NCBI RefSeq assembly: GCF_000220505.1
Contig: NZ_AFPJ01000007.1
Coordinates: forward strand, 1-64,000
Length of the DNA: 64,000 nucleotides
Reading direction: 5' to 3'
DNA from: Microbulbifer agarilyticus S89
GTDB lineage: Bacteria; Pseudomonadota; Gammaproteobacteria; Pseudomonadales; Cellvibrionaceae
Shown: piece by piece, positions 1 to 8,847 of the stretch
Numbering within the stretch: the first letter of the stretch is position 1
Layout of the letters: each line of letters opens with the position of its first letter
The notes under the pieces: model-generated
Told to the model about the DNA's origin: nothing
What the model saw: the letters and a program-made list of their open reading frames with translations, nothing else
Database searches by the model: none
Position numbers and translations under genes: made by a program

Positions 1-435
1 ACGCAAGCTGGCATGACGTTAGGCTGTCAAATGCTTGGCGAAGCCGCACATGTTACCGGTTATGCGGTGTGTGATGATGAAGAATACTTTGCAAACAAGG
101 TTGCCGACGATGTATCCGACTGGTACCGGCGCTACCCGGAGCTGGTGCCGCAGGGCTTTGTGTTCAATCGCGATCGTGTGCGTGTGATCGACGAATACAT
201 TGGTCCAGGTTATGCCATCGCGTCGGAGGAAATTTTCCAGGCCATTGCGATGGTCGCCCAGCAGGAGGGCTTGCTGCTGGATCCTGTGTATACCGGCAAA
301 GCATTTTACGGGATGCTGCAGGACATCGAGAAAGGGCGATACGCGGGCAGCGAAAATCTGGTGTTTGTGCATACCGGAGGCCAATTCGGGTTATTTCCGC
401 AGCGCGATGGTTTTAAGAGCAGTTGGGGCAATTAA
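1..435 (+). CDS. PLP-dependent D-cysteine desulfhydrase / ACC deaminase family protein (3' part)
   Basis: The gene enters from outside the window: the frame is open from base 1 and ends at TAA 433-435, leaving about 144 C-terminal residues. The fold-type II PLP family is recognised from the C-terminal layout, a segment DEYIGPGYAIAS followed by LLLDPVYTGKAFYGM and the closing HTGGQFGLFPQ, typical of D-cysteine desulfhydrases and 1-aminocyclopropane-1-carboxylate deaminase homologues. These enzymes release sulfide, ammonia and pyruvate from D-cysteine, or open the ACC ring. The catalytic lysine lies in the missing N-terminal part, so which substrate is used cannot be decided here. No neighbour on the visible side clearly belongs to the same pathway. 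Confidence 0.85.
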   Translation, partial: TQAGMTLGCQMLGEAAHVTGYAVCDDEEYFANKVADDVSDWYRRYPELVPQGFVFNRDRVRVIDEYIGPGYAIASEEIFQAIAMVAQQEGLLLDPVYTGKAFYGMLQDIEKGRYAGSENLVFVHTGGQFGLFPQRDGFKSSWGN

Positions 436-779
436 TCGGCAATCCGACGGTAATTTGTTCGCCGCAATAGAGTAGGGGCGAGAGTGCTTTGGCGAACACT
501 GAATTACTGAGAAGACAGGATTTACTGTTTTAGCGGGAAATTTGGTAGTTAATCGATTTTTTGGCAGAAAACAGGACTTTAGTGCTGAAAATTGGCGGAT
601 TACTGTTCACTTCGTGAGGAAGCTGCTACTCTGGCGCCCAACGTCGGGGGGCTGGTTAATAACAATATTCTCTGATTTTGTGTGCGGGAGCAGTCTGTTT
701 TAGGACCTTCCGTGCATGCGGCCAGCCTGACTAAGCACTGACGATATTTTATTCAAAACGATAAGTTGTGGGGGTTGAT
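436..779. other. Intergenic region upstream of the AGCS symporter
   Basis: About 340 bases without a credible gene. A 7-base inverted repeat, GTTCGCC (457-463) with GGCGAAC (491-497), lies just after the first gene but has no T-tract, so I do not call it a terminator. Two similar stretches, GGATTTACTGTT near 515 and GGATTACTGTT near 598, are present. I looked for a glycine riboswitch, which often precedes AGCS transporters, and did not see its conserved core. A promoter for the symporter presumably lies here but no convincing -35/-10 pair stands out. Confidence 0.5.
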
Positions 780-2438
780 TTGGAATCATTCAATCAATTT
801 TTGTTGACCCTGGACGGGCTGCTGGGTTCAGCATTCTGGTTTCCGTGGGTTCTGTTAGGGGTCGGCTTCTTTTTTACCCTGTATTTGGGCTTTCCCCAAA
901 TCCGTTATTTTGGCCACGCAATCAAAATTGTTCGTGGTAAGTATGACAAGCCGAGCGACCCCGGCGACACCTCACACTTCCAGGCACTTTCTACCGCGCT
1001 TTCCGGCACCGTGGGTACCGGTAATATTGGCGGTGTGGGTCTCGCCATTTTCCTCGGCGGCCCCGCGGCACTGTTCTGGATGTGGGTTACCGCATTTCTC
1101 GGTATGACGACGAAATTCGTCGAAGTAACGCTTTCCCACAAATACCGTATTAAAGCGGCCGACGGCTTCTATGCAGGTGGCCCCATGTTTTACATGGAGC
1201 GCCGTCTAAACATGAAATGGCTCGCGGTCATTTTTGCGATCGCAACGGTGATCAGCTCCTTCGGCACCGGCAGCCTGCCTCAGGTGAATAACATTGCCCA
1301 GGCCATGCACGACACCTTCGGCCTGAGCAAGATGCTTACCGGTGGTGTTCTGGCAATCCTGCTCGGCATGGTGATTATCGGTGGCATTACTCGTATCGCC
1401 AAAGTCACATCGACCATTGTTCCGGTTATGGCATCGCTGTACATAATCGGCGCGCTCGCGGTAATTCTGTACAACTACCAGAATATTATTCCCTCGTTCC
1501 AAGCGGTATTTGCCGGTGCCTTCAATGGTAGCGCGGCCGTTGGCGGCTTCCTGGGTGCGAGCTTCGCTTACGCATTTAACCGTGGTGTGAACCGCGGCCT
1601 GTTTTCCAACGAAGCTGGTCAGGGCTCCGCGCCGATCGCGCACGCCTCGGCCCGTGCCGATGAGCCGGTATCTGAGGGCATGGTATCCCTGCTGGAACCG
1701 TTCATTGACACCCTGATTATTTGTACCCTGACCGGCCTGGTTATTCTGTCTTCCGGTGTTTGGACCGAGAAGCACATGAACCAGTTCGAACGTGCAGACA
1801 TGATGGTTGTTGCCGGTACCTATTCGGACAAGGACGAAGCGGATGTTAAGCAGCTATTTGGCTTCCTGAGCAATCAGAGCAGTGAGGTTACCCCCTACAC
1901 CGGCGCTATTGTTGTGGCCGATGGGCGCCCGCTCAATGAAAACGAATTTACCGTGCTGAACTCCCGTTCCGTTGCCGAAGATGTTGAGTTCCGTGTTGCC
2001 GGCGATAACTTCTCCGGAGTACTGAACGTGAACAACGGACGCCTGGTGAACCCGAACGTGGATGTCTGGGGTAACTCGCTGTTGCACTCGGTGGCCCTGA
2101 CCAACCGTGCGTTCCAGAAGGGCTTCTTCGGTGAGTACGGTAGTTACATCGTTACACTGGGGATTTTGTTGTTCGCGTTCTCTACCGCAATCGCCTGGTC
2201 CTATTACGGGGACCGCTCGATGATTTATCTGTTCGGGCCGAAGGCGGTGATGCCATACCGTTTGGTTTACGTGGTCGCCTTCTTCTGGGCAGCGATTGAG
2301 GATACAACGGTTATCTGGAACCTCTCGGCCGTTGCGATCGTGTTGATGACACTTCCGAACCTGTTCGGTATTTCGATCCTGGCGCGGGAAATGAAGGATA
2401 CCGTGAAGGACTATTGGAAAGACCCCAGCCACAAGTAG
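780..2438 (+). CDS. Sodium:alanine/glycine symporter, AGCS family, with extra hydrophilic insertion
   Basis: This is an inner-membrane Na+-coupled amino-acid importer. Family hallmarks are [17 protein letters not shown] near residues 80-96 and [19 protein letters not shown] near 270, followed by several more membrane helices. I place the start at TTG 780, because a GGGGG tract (770-774) sits 5 bases upstream and the N terminus MESFNQFL then matches the family. An in-frame GTG at 768 is the alternative. With about 552 residues it is longer than usual AGCS proteins (roughly 450-500). The excess is a polar segment at about residues 340-445, between two membrane helices, that reads like a small globular domain. 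The substrate is probably alanine or glycine but is not determined by the sequence. Confidence 0.92.
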   Translation: MESFNQFLLTLDGLLGSAFWFPWVLLGVGFFFTLYLGFPQIRYFGHAIKIVRGKYDKPSDPGDTSHFQALSTALSGTVGTGNIGGVGLAIFLGGPAALFWMWVTAFLGMTTKFVEVTLSHKYRIKAADGFYAGGPMFYMERRLNMKWLAVIFAIATVISSFGTGSLPQVNNIAQAMHDTFGLSKMLTGGVLAILLGMVIIGGITRIAKVTSTIVPVMASLYIIGALAVILYNYQNIIPSFQAVFAGAFNGSAAVGGFLGASFAYAFNRGVNRGLFSNEAGQGSAPIAHASARADEPVSEGMVSLLEPFIDTLIICTLTGLVILSSGVWTEKHMNQFERADMMVVAGTYSDKDEADVKQLFGFLSNQSSEVTPYTGAIVVADGRPLNENEFTVLNSRSVAEDVEFRVAGDNFSGVLNVNNGRLVNPNVDVWGNSLLHSVALTNRAFQKGFFGEYGSYIVTLGILLFAFSTAIAWSYYGDRSMIYLFGPKAVMPYRLVYVVAFFWAAIEDTTVIWNLSAVAIVLMTLPNLFGISILAREMKDTVKDYWKDPSHK

Positions 2439-2460
2439 GCTACGGTGAATTCCTGATACA

Positions 2461-2490
2461 AAAAAAGCCCGGCATATGCCGGGCTTTTTT
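2461..2490. terminator. Bidirectional rho-independent terminator
   Basis: The 18-base perfect hairpin GCCCGGCATATGCCGGGC (2467-2484) is flanked by AAAAAA on the left and TTTTTT on the right. It can therefore stop transcription from both the symporter on the plus strand and the converging synthetase gene on the minus strand. Confidence 0.93.
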
Positions 2491-2511
2491 CATTGCGATC
2501 ACTGAGTATTG

Positions 2512-3846
2512 TCAAACATTCAGCAACAGGAATTCACGCTCCCACGAACTGATTACGCGGTTGAACTCTTCATACTCGTCCCGTTTGATCGCCGCCCAGG
2601 CGCGCACGAAGGTATCACCGAACATTTCCACCGCCTCAGGGCATTCAGCCATCAAGCTGAGTGCATGCTCCTGGGTCCGCGGCAGGGAGATGGGCTCAAC
2701 CGAGCAATCGCCTTTATAGGGTTCACTTGGCGATACCTTGTTCATCATGCCCAGGTAACCACAGGCGAGCGACGTGGCAATTGCCAGGTACGGGTTACAG
2801 TCCGCGCCGGGGAAACGGTTCTCCAGGCGTTTGGCCTGAGGAGAGCTGTCCGGTACGCGCAGGCCTGTGGTGCGGTTGTCGTAGCCCCAATGCAGGCTGA
2901 TTGGTGCTGCGTTTTCCTTGGTAAAACGACGGTACGAGTTTACGTTGGGCGCAAAGAATGTCATGAATCCCGGGGTATATTTCTGCATACCGCCGATGAA
3001 GTGCATAAAGCGTTCGTTTTCCGCACCGTCGTCGTCCACAAATATGTTTTTGCCGGTATTAACGTCCACGATGCTTTGGTGCAGGTGCAATGCACTGCCA
3101 GGTTCGTCGGCCATGGGCTTTGCCATGAACGTGGCATATATACCGTGGCGCAGGGCGGTTTCACGCACGGTGCGCTTGAAGGTAAAAACCTGGTCGGCCA
3201 ACTTCAATGGGTCGCCATGCAAGAAGTTGATTTCCATCTGCGCGGTGCCGGATTCGTGGATCAGGGTGTCCACATCCAGTCCCTGAGCCTCCGAGAAGTC
3301 ATACATGTCCTCGATGATGGACTCGTACTCGTTTGCCGCATCAATACTGTAGGATTGGCGGGTTTTCTCGGTGCGCCCAGAGCGGCCGACCGGAGCAGAG
3401 AGTTTTTCGTCCGGGTCGAGATTTTTCTTTACCAGGTAAAACTCAACTTCCGGCGCGACTATGGGTTTCCAGCCTTGCTCCGCATATTTATCCAGCACGA
3501 ATTTCAGAATATTGCGCGTGCTGATAGGGTGGGGCTTGCCATCGCGGGTGTAACAATCGTGGATGATCTGCGCAGTTGGCTCGTTTGCCCAAGGGTTGAG
3601 GCGGATAGAATCCGGGTCGGGCACCAGAAGCATGTCGGTATCCGCTGGATCCACCAGCTCATTGTGCTCGTCGACGTAGTCACCGGTTACGGTCTGCACG
3701 AGGATACTCTCGGGCAGGCGACTGTCTTGGGTAAGGAACTTGTCGGTAGGGGTGAACTTTCCCCGCGCATTGCCAGACATGTCCGGTACCAGGCACTCGA
3801 CTTCGGAGATGGAATGTTCCGCGAGCCACTGGGTTATCTTGTCCAT
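2512..3846 (-). CDS. Glutamine synthetase family protein, gamma-glutamylpolyamine synthetase-like
   Basis: A 444-residue ATP-dependent ligase of the glutamine synthetase fold. The N-terminal beta-grasp part contains ECLVPDMSGNARGK. The catalytic part carries the metal-binding glutamates in APEVEFYL (about residue 128) and ESGTAQMEIN (about 200), the histidine loop GSALHLHQS, and NRTTGLRVP plus NRFPGADCNPYLA near the C terminus. Its length and N terminus resemble the Pseudomonas PauA/PuuA group, which glutamylates putrescine or other amines, rather than housekeeping GlnA (about 469 residues with an adenylylation loop). It is divergent from an FAD-dependent amine-oxidase-like gene, as expected for the gamma-glutamylated putrescine route. 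That function is inference; another amine substrate is possible. Confidence 0.88.
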   Translation of the reverse strand: MDKITQWLAEHSISEVECLVPDMSGNARGKFTPTDKFLTQDSRLPESILVQTVTGDYVDEHNELVDPADTDMLLVPDPDSIRLNPWANEPTAQIIHDCYTRDGKPHPISTRNILKFVLDKYAEQGWKPIVAPEVEFYLVKKNLDPDEKLSAPVGRSGRTEKTRQSYSIDAANEYESIIEDMYDFSEAQGLDVDTLIHESGTAQMEINFLHGDPLKLADQVFTFKRTVRETALRHGIYATFMAKPMADEPGSALHLHQSIVDVNTGKNIFVDDDGAENERFMHFIGGMQKYTPGFMTFFAPNVNSYRRFTKENAAPISLHWGYDNRTTGLRVPDSSPQAKRLENRFPGADCNPYLAIATSLACGYLGMMNKVSPSEPYKGDCSVEPISLPRTQEHALSLMAECPEAVEMFGDTFVRAWAAIKRDEYEEFNRVISSWEREFLLLNV

Positions 3847-4148
3847 TTTACACCTTGATATTGGAAGGCTTGTTTATAGGTATTTTGCCAATTTCGCCAA
3901 AACATTAGCGTAGATTCTGCTGGTGGGCGAAGGTTTGGCAGCCGGCGCACAGCAATTTTTGTCGCCCGGGCTTTGATTATGACAAAAAACCGAATTATCA
4001 TTCAAGAAATACCGAATAATGATTCGGTTTTGTTTCGCGGTGCCGTCACAGGCATCACACCAGCTGCTGATATACGGGGCTTGCCCGTGAAACACTGCCG
4101 CGCTGCGAGGCAAAACCTGTCGCATCTAATTGAACTTGGAGATCCTAC
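3847..4148. promoter_or_regulatory. Divergent control region between synthetase-like and oxidase-like genes
   Basis: Both promoters must lie in these 302 bases. The most striking content is a duplicated operator-like sequence at 3989-4028, described separately. Just upstream of the oxidase start, TTGGAGATC (4136-4144) gives its ribosome-binding site. A possible 83-codon minus-strand frame (3874-4125) crosses the region but lacks a ribosome-binding site and family features, so it is not called. Confidence 0.6.
3989..4028. promoter_or_regulatory. Duplicated candidate operator
   Basis: A perfect inverted repeat ACCGAAT-AATG-ATTCGGT spans 4011-4028. A second copy with a degenerate right arm, ACCGAAT-TATC-ATTCAAG, spans 3989-4006. 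The shared 14-mers (3990-4003 and 4012-4025) match at 12 positions, and the copies are 22 bases apart, close to two helical turns. This is the geometry of two dimers of one regulator bound on the same DNA face between divergent genes. The cognate regulator is unknown. I do not recognise the sequence as the E. coli PuuR site. Confidence 0.6.
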
Positions 4149-5456
4149 ATGACCGCGAGCGGAAGTGTTTCAAAGCTACTCGGCCATACCGATTCCTATT
4201 ACGCAGCCAGCGCCAATCCCACACCCGATTACCCCCGCCTACAGGGCGATATCGAGGCGGATGTGTGCATTATTGGTGCAGGCTATACCGGTCTTTCTTC
4301 TGCCCTGCATCTTGCCGAGCGGGGCTATAAAGTCGTGGTGCTAGAAGCCGAGCGCATTGGCTGGGGCGCCTCTGGCCGCAATGGAGGCCACGTGGGAGTA
4401 GGGCAGCGCAAGGGTCAGGAGGATCTGGAAAAGATGCTCGGCCTCGACAAGGCCAAGCTCCTCTGGGATATGGGCGTCGAGGCGGTGCAACTTGTCGATT
4501 CACTGGTTACCAAGCACGGCATCCAATGTGACCTAAAACGGGGCATTATGCACCTGGCCGCCAAAGAGAGTCACGATGACGAGCTGAAATCCGAGGTAGA
4601 GCTGCTCAACCAGCGCTACGGCTATGACCAGATCCGCTATGCCGACCGTCACGAGGTTGGCGAGCTGGTCGGATCGGAGCGGTTTTACGGTGGCCAGATT
4701 GATAGTGGGTCGCTGCATCTTCACCCGCTGAATTACGCGCTCGGTCTCGCGGATGCCGCAGCCGCCGCGGGCGTGCAGTTTTACGAACACAGCCGGGTCA
4801 CCCGTTATCACGGTGGCAGCCCCTGTGTGGTCAGCACCTCGGGCGGGCGGGTAAACGCCAAGAATGTTGTTCTGGCCTGTAATGGCTATCTGGGCAATTT
4901 GGAGCCCCGTATGGCCGGGCGCATCATGCCCATCAATAACTTTGTTCTGGCCACCGAACCGCTGAGTGATGGTTTGGCACAAGAATTGATTGCGAACGAC
5001 TACGCGCTGCAGGACACCCTGTTCGTGATCAATTATTGGAAGCTGTCCGGTGACAATCGCCTGGTGTTTGGCGGGGGAGAAAACTATACGTCGCGTTTCC
5101 CGCAGGACATCAAGGCGTTTGTGCGCAAGTACATGCTGGAAATCTACCCGCAGCTTGAAGACACCCGTATCGATTACGGGTGGGGTGGCACTCTCGCCAT
5201 CACCATGAACCGAATGCCAAGCATTGGCCGTTTGGAGCCAAATGTGTACTACAGCCAGGGGTATTCTGGGCATGGCGTCCCAACTGCCACCTTTGCCGGC
5301 AAAATTCTTTCAGAAGTTATTGCCGGTACCGAGGAGAGATTTGATATATTGTCGCGCATTCCGACGCCAAGGTTCCCAGGCGGTACCTTGCTGCGTTGGC
5401 CGGGACTGGTTGCCGGCATGCTGTATTACAGCATGATGGACAAACTGGGCCGGTAG
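4149..5456 (+). CDS. NAD(P)/FAD-dependent oxidoreductase, gamma-glutamylputrescine oxidase (PuuB)-like, DAO family
   Basis: A 435-residue flavoenzyme of the D-amino-acid oxidase (DAO) superfamily. The dinucleotide-binding motif GAGYTG is at residues 43-48 and the acidic end of the second strand at VVLEAE. The flavin-binding ASGRNGGHVG follows, and the C-terminal GYSGHGVPTATFAGK closes the FAD site. It begins at ATG 4149 behind TTGGAGATC. The PuuB-like group oxidises gamma-glutamylated amines to the aldehyde with release of H2O2 and ammonia or amine. The divergent gamma-glutamyl ligase next door supports this role by inference. Other members of the family oxidise sarcosine, glycine or proline, so the substrate needs testing. 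Confidence 0.87.
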   Translation: MTASGSVSKLLGHTDSYYAASANPTPDYPRLQGDIEADVCIIGAGYTGLSSALHLAERGYKVVVLEAERIGWGASGRNGGHVGVGQRKGQEDLEKMLGLDKAKLLWDMGVEAVQLVDSLVTKHGIQCDLKRGIMHLAAKESHDDELKSEVELLNQRYGYDQIRYADRHEVGELVGSERFYGGQIDSGSLHLHPLNYALGLADAAAAAGVQFYEHSRVTRYHGGSPCVVSTSGGRVNAKNVVLACNGYLGNLEPRMAGRIMPINNFVLATEPLSDGLAQELIANDYALQDTLFVINYWKLSGDNRLVFGGGENYTSRFPQDIKAFVRKYMLEIYPQLEDTRIDYGWGGTLAITMNRMPSIGRLEPNVYYSQGYSGHGVPTATFAGKILSEVIAGTEERFDILSRIPTPRFPGGTLLRWPGLVAGMLYYSMMDKLGR

Positions 5457-5581
5457 GCTTACTCGATTTCTTTGCTTTGTGGCCACAGCGGCACAGCGAA
5501 AATTCTGTGTCGTTATTGCCTCTCTTCGGCAGGTTACGGGTAGAAATAAAAGTTGAAGAATTGTTCGGTTTATGAAATAAC

Positions 5582-5591
5582 AGACCGATCA
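5582..5591. promoter_or_regulatory. Candidate TetR-type operator, copy A
   Basis: AGACCGATCA matches 8 of 10 bases of the perfect palindrome TGACCGGTCA found upstream of the second TonB receptor (62059-62068). Extended to 16 bases (AAC-n-GA-n-CG-n-TC-n-GTT), it is an imperfect palindrome. It lies 75 bases before the receptor start codon. Confidence 0.4.
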
Positions 5592-5666
5592 GTTTACAAG
5601 CACTGGGTCCGTCCGAGCGGTATCTATGGGCACAAACCCGACAAAAATAACCCACGGGGAGTAACG

Positions 5667-8036
5667 ATGACGCTATCAGACCGGTCTTTCATGGCCAAAA
5701 AGAACCTGCTTGCCTCCACCATCGGCGCAGTAGTTTTCACTGTCGGTGCCGGCGCGGTGGCCGCAGAGATCGAAGAAGTAACGGTAACTGCACAGATGCG
5801 TGCAGAGTCCCTGAAAGACGTTCCCATGTCTGTCAGCGCCTTTTCTGGCGAAACCATCAAGAACTCAAATCTGAGTGATTTCAAAGACCTGTTCGCCATT
5901 ACTCCGGGAATTTCTGGTGAGACCACCGATGGTTTCTTCGATTCCGTCTCCGTGCGTGGGGTAAATAACAACGGTTTCGGTTCCGGTAGCGACCCCGCAC
6001 TGGGCGTGTTCCTCGATGGCGTTTATCAGAGCCGTTCCGGTGCAGCGCCCACCATGTACGACCTGGAGCGCGTGGAAGTTGTGAAGGGCCCGCAGGGCAC
6101 ACTCTTCGGCCGCAATACTGCCTCCGGCGCCATTGCCATGACCACCCAGAAACCGGGTGACGTGTTCGGTGGTGATGTATCCGTGAGTGCGGGCCAGTAC
6201 GGTCGCCTGGACTTTGAAGGCACCGTCGACATGCCGGTAAGCGAAGACTTTGCGGTGCGCATTGCGGGTATTCATCAGGAAGAAGACGGCCACGTGAAAA
6301 ACCTGGCCGGTGGTCGTGACCTGGGCGCCAGCGAAGCTGATGCCATGCGTTTTACTGCCGTCTACAGCGGCTTCGCCGACACCACCGTTACCTTTTTGGG
6401 ACAGTACGAAGACCGCATCAGCGACGGTACCATTTACCGCGCACTGGAAACCGATGGCGCCTACGACGAAGTCTATAACGACCAGCAGGGCACCGATCAG
6501 TCTGAGATTGCCGATGCGATCCTGACCATCGAACACCAGATGGATGCGCTGACGCTGACCTCCATTACCGGCTACAAGACCCACAACTACACCTATATCG
6601 AAGACTTCGATGGCACTGCAGACACCATCGATACCTTTGTGCGTGACCAGAGTGGCGATTTCTTCAGTCAGGAATTCCGCCTGACCTCCGACAACAGCGG
6701 CCCATTCAACTGGGTGCTGGGTGCGAGCTATTACCAGGAAGACCTGGACGCATACTTCGCCGGTGTGGATGCCGAAGACTTCATCTGTGCTGGTGCCATG
6801 GAAGTGGACTACGAACTGGACGTGGATTCTTCCGCGACCTGTGCCGAGTTGGCACTTGCCTATCCAGATGATATGGATGACGCCTTTGGTACCGGTGGCG
6901 ATCCTTGGGAATACGCCCCGACTGCCGGCATGGCGATTCCGGGCGGCGTGATGGTTCCGGACGGCATGTCTATCGAAGAGTCTTTCACCAGTGGTGAATA
7001 CAGTGGCTGGGGTATCTTCGCCAACACCACTTTCGACCTGACCGACGCTACCAGCCTGGGCTTGGGAGTTCGTTACACCTCTGATCGCAAGATCTATACC
7101 GTAGATTCGCCATGGCCAGATACCTGGACCGGTGGCTGGAACTATCAGGCACTGTTCACCGAAGGGCCGATCACAGGCGATGACACCTGGACCAACCTGT
7201 CTGGACGCGCGACCCTGAACCACGACTTCTCCGATTCCGTAACCGGCTACGCCAGTGTCGCGACCGGCTACAAGTCTGGCGGTTTTGACTACCTGACCTA
7301 CCGTGTTACTGACCCGGCTTTCGCCGAGGACCAGGACGCATGGCTCGAAGAGTACGAGTGGACCGTAGACAGCTCCAACGCCGAGCCGAACGGCTTCGAC
7401 GAAGAGCAGGTTCTGTCGTATGAGCTTGGTGTGAAGGCGCGCTTGCTGGACAACCGCCTGCACCTGAATGCAGCGGCTTTCCAGTACACCTACGAAGATC
7501 TGCAGCAGGCATTCTTCATAGGTGCGGCTGCGGTTACCCGCAACGTGGGTGAGAGTGAGGGCCAGGGCCTCGAGGTAGACGCGCGTTGGCTGCTGACCGA
7601 CAACCTGGACCTCTACATGGGTATGGCGTGGCTGAATACCGATTTCCGCGGCGCACCTGAAGAGCTGTGCGAAGGCTGTGACGGCAATGAGATGGCGTTC
7701 TCTCCGGAGTTCTCATCTGCAACCATGCTGACCTACACCACCGATCTCGGCTTCGGTTCCCTGGCGCTGACTGGTGAGTATAACTACACCGGTGAGCAGT
7801 TCTCTAACCTCGATAACACCGAAGAAGTGAAGTTGGATAGCCGCAGCGTCTTCAATGTCCGTGCCACCATCACTGCGCCGAGTGAAAACCTGAGCGCTGG
7901 TATCTACGTGGAAAACCTGACGGGCGAAGAGTACTACCACTGGGGCTACGCAGAAGCGGATTACAATCTGCCCGCTACCATGACCGATCCTTCCCGCGGT
8001 CGTGTTGCCGGTGTGAATGTGAATTACCGCTTCTAA
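5667..8036 (+). CDS. TonB-dependent outer-membrane receptor
   Basis: A 789-residue outer-membrane active transporter with an N-terminal plug and a C-terminal 22-strand barrel. The start is ATG 5667 because GGGGAG (5656-5661) lies 5 bases upstream; the frame is open further upstream without a ribosome-binding site. The signal peptide runs to about residue 33, cut after AGAVAA. The mature end carries the TonB-box-like EEVTVTAQ, and the plug motif VKGPQGTLFGRNTASGAI is present. The barrel closes with VNVNYRF, ending on aromatic F as OMP sorting signals do. The substrate cannot be read from sequence. Its position beside polyamine-type catabolic genes and before a TetR gene suggests a regulated nutrient uptake role. 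Confidence 0.95.
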   Translation: MTLSDRSFMAKKNLLASTIGAVVFTVGAGAVAAEIEEVTVTAQMRAESLKDVPMSVSAFSGETIKNSNLSDFKDLFAITPGISGETTDGFFDSVSVRGVNNNGFGSGSDPALGVFLDGVYQSRSGAAPTMYDLERVEVVKGPQGTLFGRNTASGAIAMTTQKPGDVFGGDVSVSAGQYGRLDFEGTVDMPVSEDFAVRIAGIHQEEDGHVKNLAGGRDLGASEADAMRFTAVYSGFADTTVTFLGQYEDRISDGTIYRALETDGAYDEVYNDQQGTDQSEIADAILTIEHQMDALTLTSITGYKTHNYTYIEDFDGTADTIDTFVRDQSGDFFSQEFRLTSDNSGPFNWVLGASYYQEDLDAYFAGVDAEDFICAGAMEVDYELDVDSSATCAELALAYPDDMDDAFGTGGDPWEYAPTAGMAIPGGVMVPDGMSIEESFTSGEYSGWGIFANTTFDLTDATSLGLGVRYTSDRKIYTVDSPWPDTWTGGWNYQALFTEGPITGDDTWTNLSGRATLNHDFSDSVTGYASVATGYKSGGFDYLTYRVTDPAFAEDQDAWLEEYEWTVDSSNAEPNGFDEEQVLSYELGVKARLLDNRLHLNAAAFQYTYEDLQQAFFIGAAAVTRNVGESEGQGLEVDARWLLTDNLDLYMGMAWLNTDFRGAPEELCEGCDGNEMAFSPEFSSATMLTYTTDLGFGSLALTGEYNYTGEQFSNLDNTEEVKLDSRSVFNVRATITAPSENLSAGIYVENLTGEEYYHWGYAEADYNLPATMTDPSRGRVAGVNVNYRF
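5678..5687. promoter_or_regulatory. Candidate TetR-type operator, copy B
   Basis: A perfect 10-base palindrome, AGACCGGTCT, lies inside the first codons of the receptor gene, 96 bases downstream of copy A. The shared core GACCGGTC also appears upstream of the second TonB receptor. Two copies straddling a start codon would allow repression by looping or roadblock, but being within coding sequence it may be coincidental. Confidence 0.35.
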
Positions 8037-8072
8037 TCGATTCCATTCGCGTCTCACAGGATGGGAATGAAG

Positions 8073-8099
8073 GGCCGGCAGCAATGCCGGCCTTTTTTT
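8073..8099 (+). terminator. Rho-independent terminator of the TonB receptor
   Basis: Stem GGCCGGCA (8073-8080), loop GCAA, stem TGCCGGCC (8085-8092), then seven T (8093-8099). It directly follows the receptor stop codon and separates that gene from the TetR gene. Confidence 0.93.
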
Positions 8100-8151
8100 G
8101 GTGAGCGGTGTGCCTAATTATGTTAAAAATGCAGCTTCAGTAGCAGGGAAG

Positions 8152-8838
8152 ATGGAAGTGTCCAGCTCAGACAATCAACGCCGTAAAAACCAGTTATCAC
8201 CACGCCGCGAGCCCGTGCAGGCGAGGGCCCGTGAACGCGCCCGCCAGATTCTGGATACCACCGGCTATTTGCTCGAGCGTGTTGGCCTGAACGATCTCAC
8301 CACCATTCTGATCGCCAAGGAACTCGGCGTTTCTGTCGGCTCTGTGTATCACTACTTTCCCAACAAGCATGCGATCCTTTATGCAATGGGCGAGCAGTGG
8401 CTTGCCAGCCTCACGGAACGCCTGAATGAGCTTGCGGCAAGTCCGCTGGAGCGACTCAGCCTGCGCGAATTCCTCGATGAGCTCCTGTCTCGTTGGCTTT
8501 CTGTTTACCAGGAGCAGCGCGGTTTGCTGCCACTGGTTCAGGCCATGTGGGGCGTGCCCGAACTGCATGAGTTGGACGAGCGTCACGACGAGCTGGTGAT
8601 CAATCATCTAATGCGGATGTTTGATCGCCTTGGCTTTACCTGCCCACCCAATGAATCCAACCGACTCGCGCGCGCAACGCTCGAGACCTGCCATGCCATG
8701 CTGCTGGTTGTGGTGAATCAGGTCGGGGTCCGCTCCGAGCGAACCCGCGAGGATCTGGTTAATATGTTGATGGTTCTGCTTGAGCCACACCGTAATGAGG
8801 AACGACCATCGGGCCTTGATGACATCGAGGCCCCGTGA
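8152..8838 (+). CDS. TetR/AcrR family transcriptional regulator
   Basis: A 228-residue one-component repressor-type regulator. After a basic N-terminal tail, the helix-turn-helix spans about residues 45-72 and shows the TetR signature IAKELGVSVGSVYHYFPNKHAI. The C-terminal two thirds form the helical ligand-binding and dimer domain. I choose ATG 8152 with GGGA just upstream, because the longer frame begins inside the T-tract of the preceding terminator. It sits 9 bases before the 5'-nucleotidase gene and is probably cotranscribed with it. The neighbouring GACCGGTC palindromes are candidate targets, by inference. The ligand is unknown. Confidence 0.92.
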   Translation: MEVSSSDNQRRKNQLSPRREPVQARARERARQILDTTGYLLERVGLNDLTTILIAKELGVSVGSVYHYFPNKHAILYAMGEQWLASLTERLNELAASPLERLSLREFLDELLSRWLSVYQEQRGLLPLVQAMWGVPELHELDERHDELVINHLMRMFDRLGFTCPPNESNRLARATLETCHAMLLVVVNQVGVRSERTREDLVNMLMVLLEPHRNEERPSGLDDIEAP

Positions 8839-8847
8839 GGTGTCCAA

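Noticed and set aside
436-779. Glycine riboswitch before the AGCS symporter
   Set aside because: No aptamer core recognisable; only unrelated short repeats are present.
2509-3858. Plus-strand open frame of 449 codons opposite the glutamine-synthetase-like gene
   Set aside because: No recognisable domains, and the opposite strand has a full catalytic protein.
3874-4125. 83-codon minus-strand frame between the divergent polyamine-type genes
   Set aside because: No ribosome-binding site and it runs across the duplicated operator; low-complexity product without family features.
5865-7463. Long minus-strand open frame (532 codons) opposite the TonB receptor
   Set aside because: It is antisense to a receptor with signal peptide, plug and barrel motifs and shows no family features. 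Codon bias of the real gene creates it.
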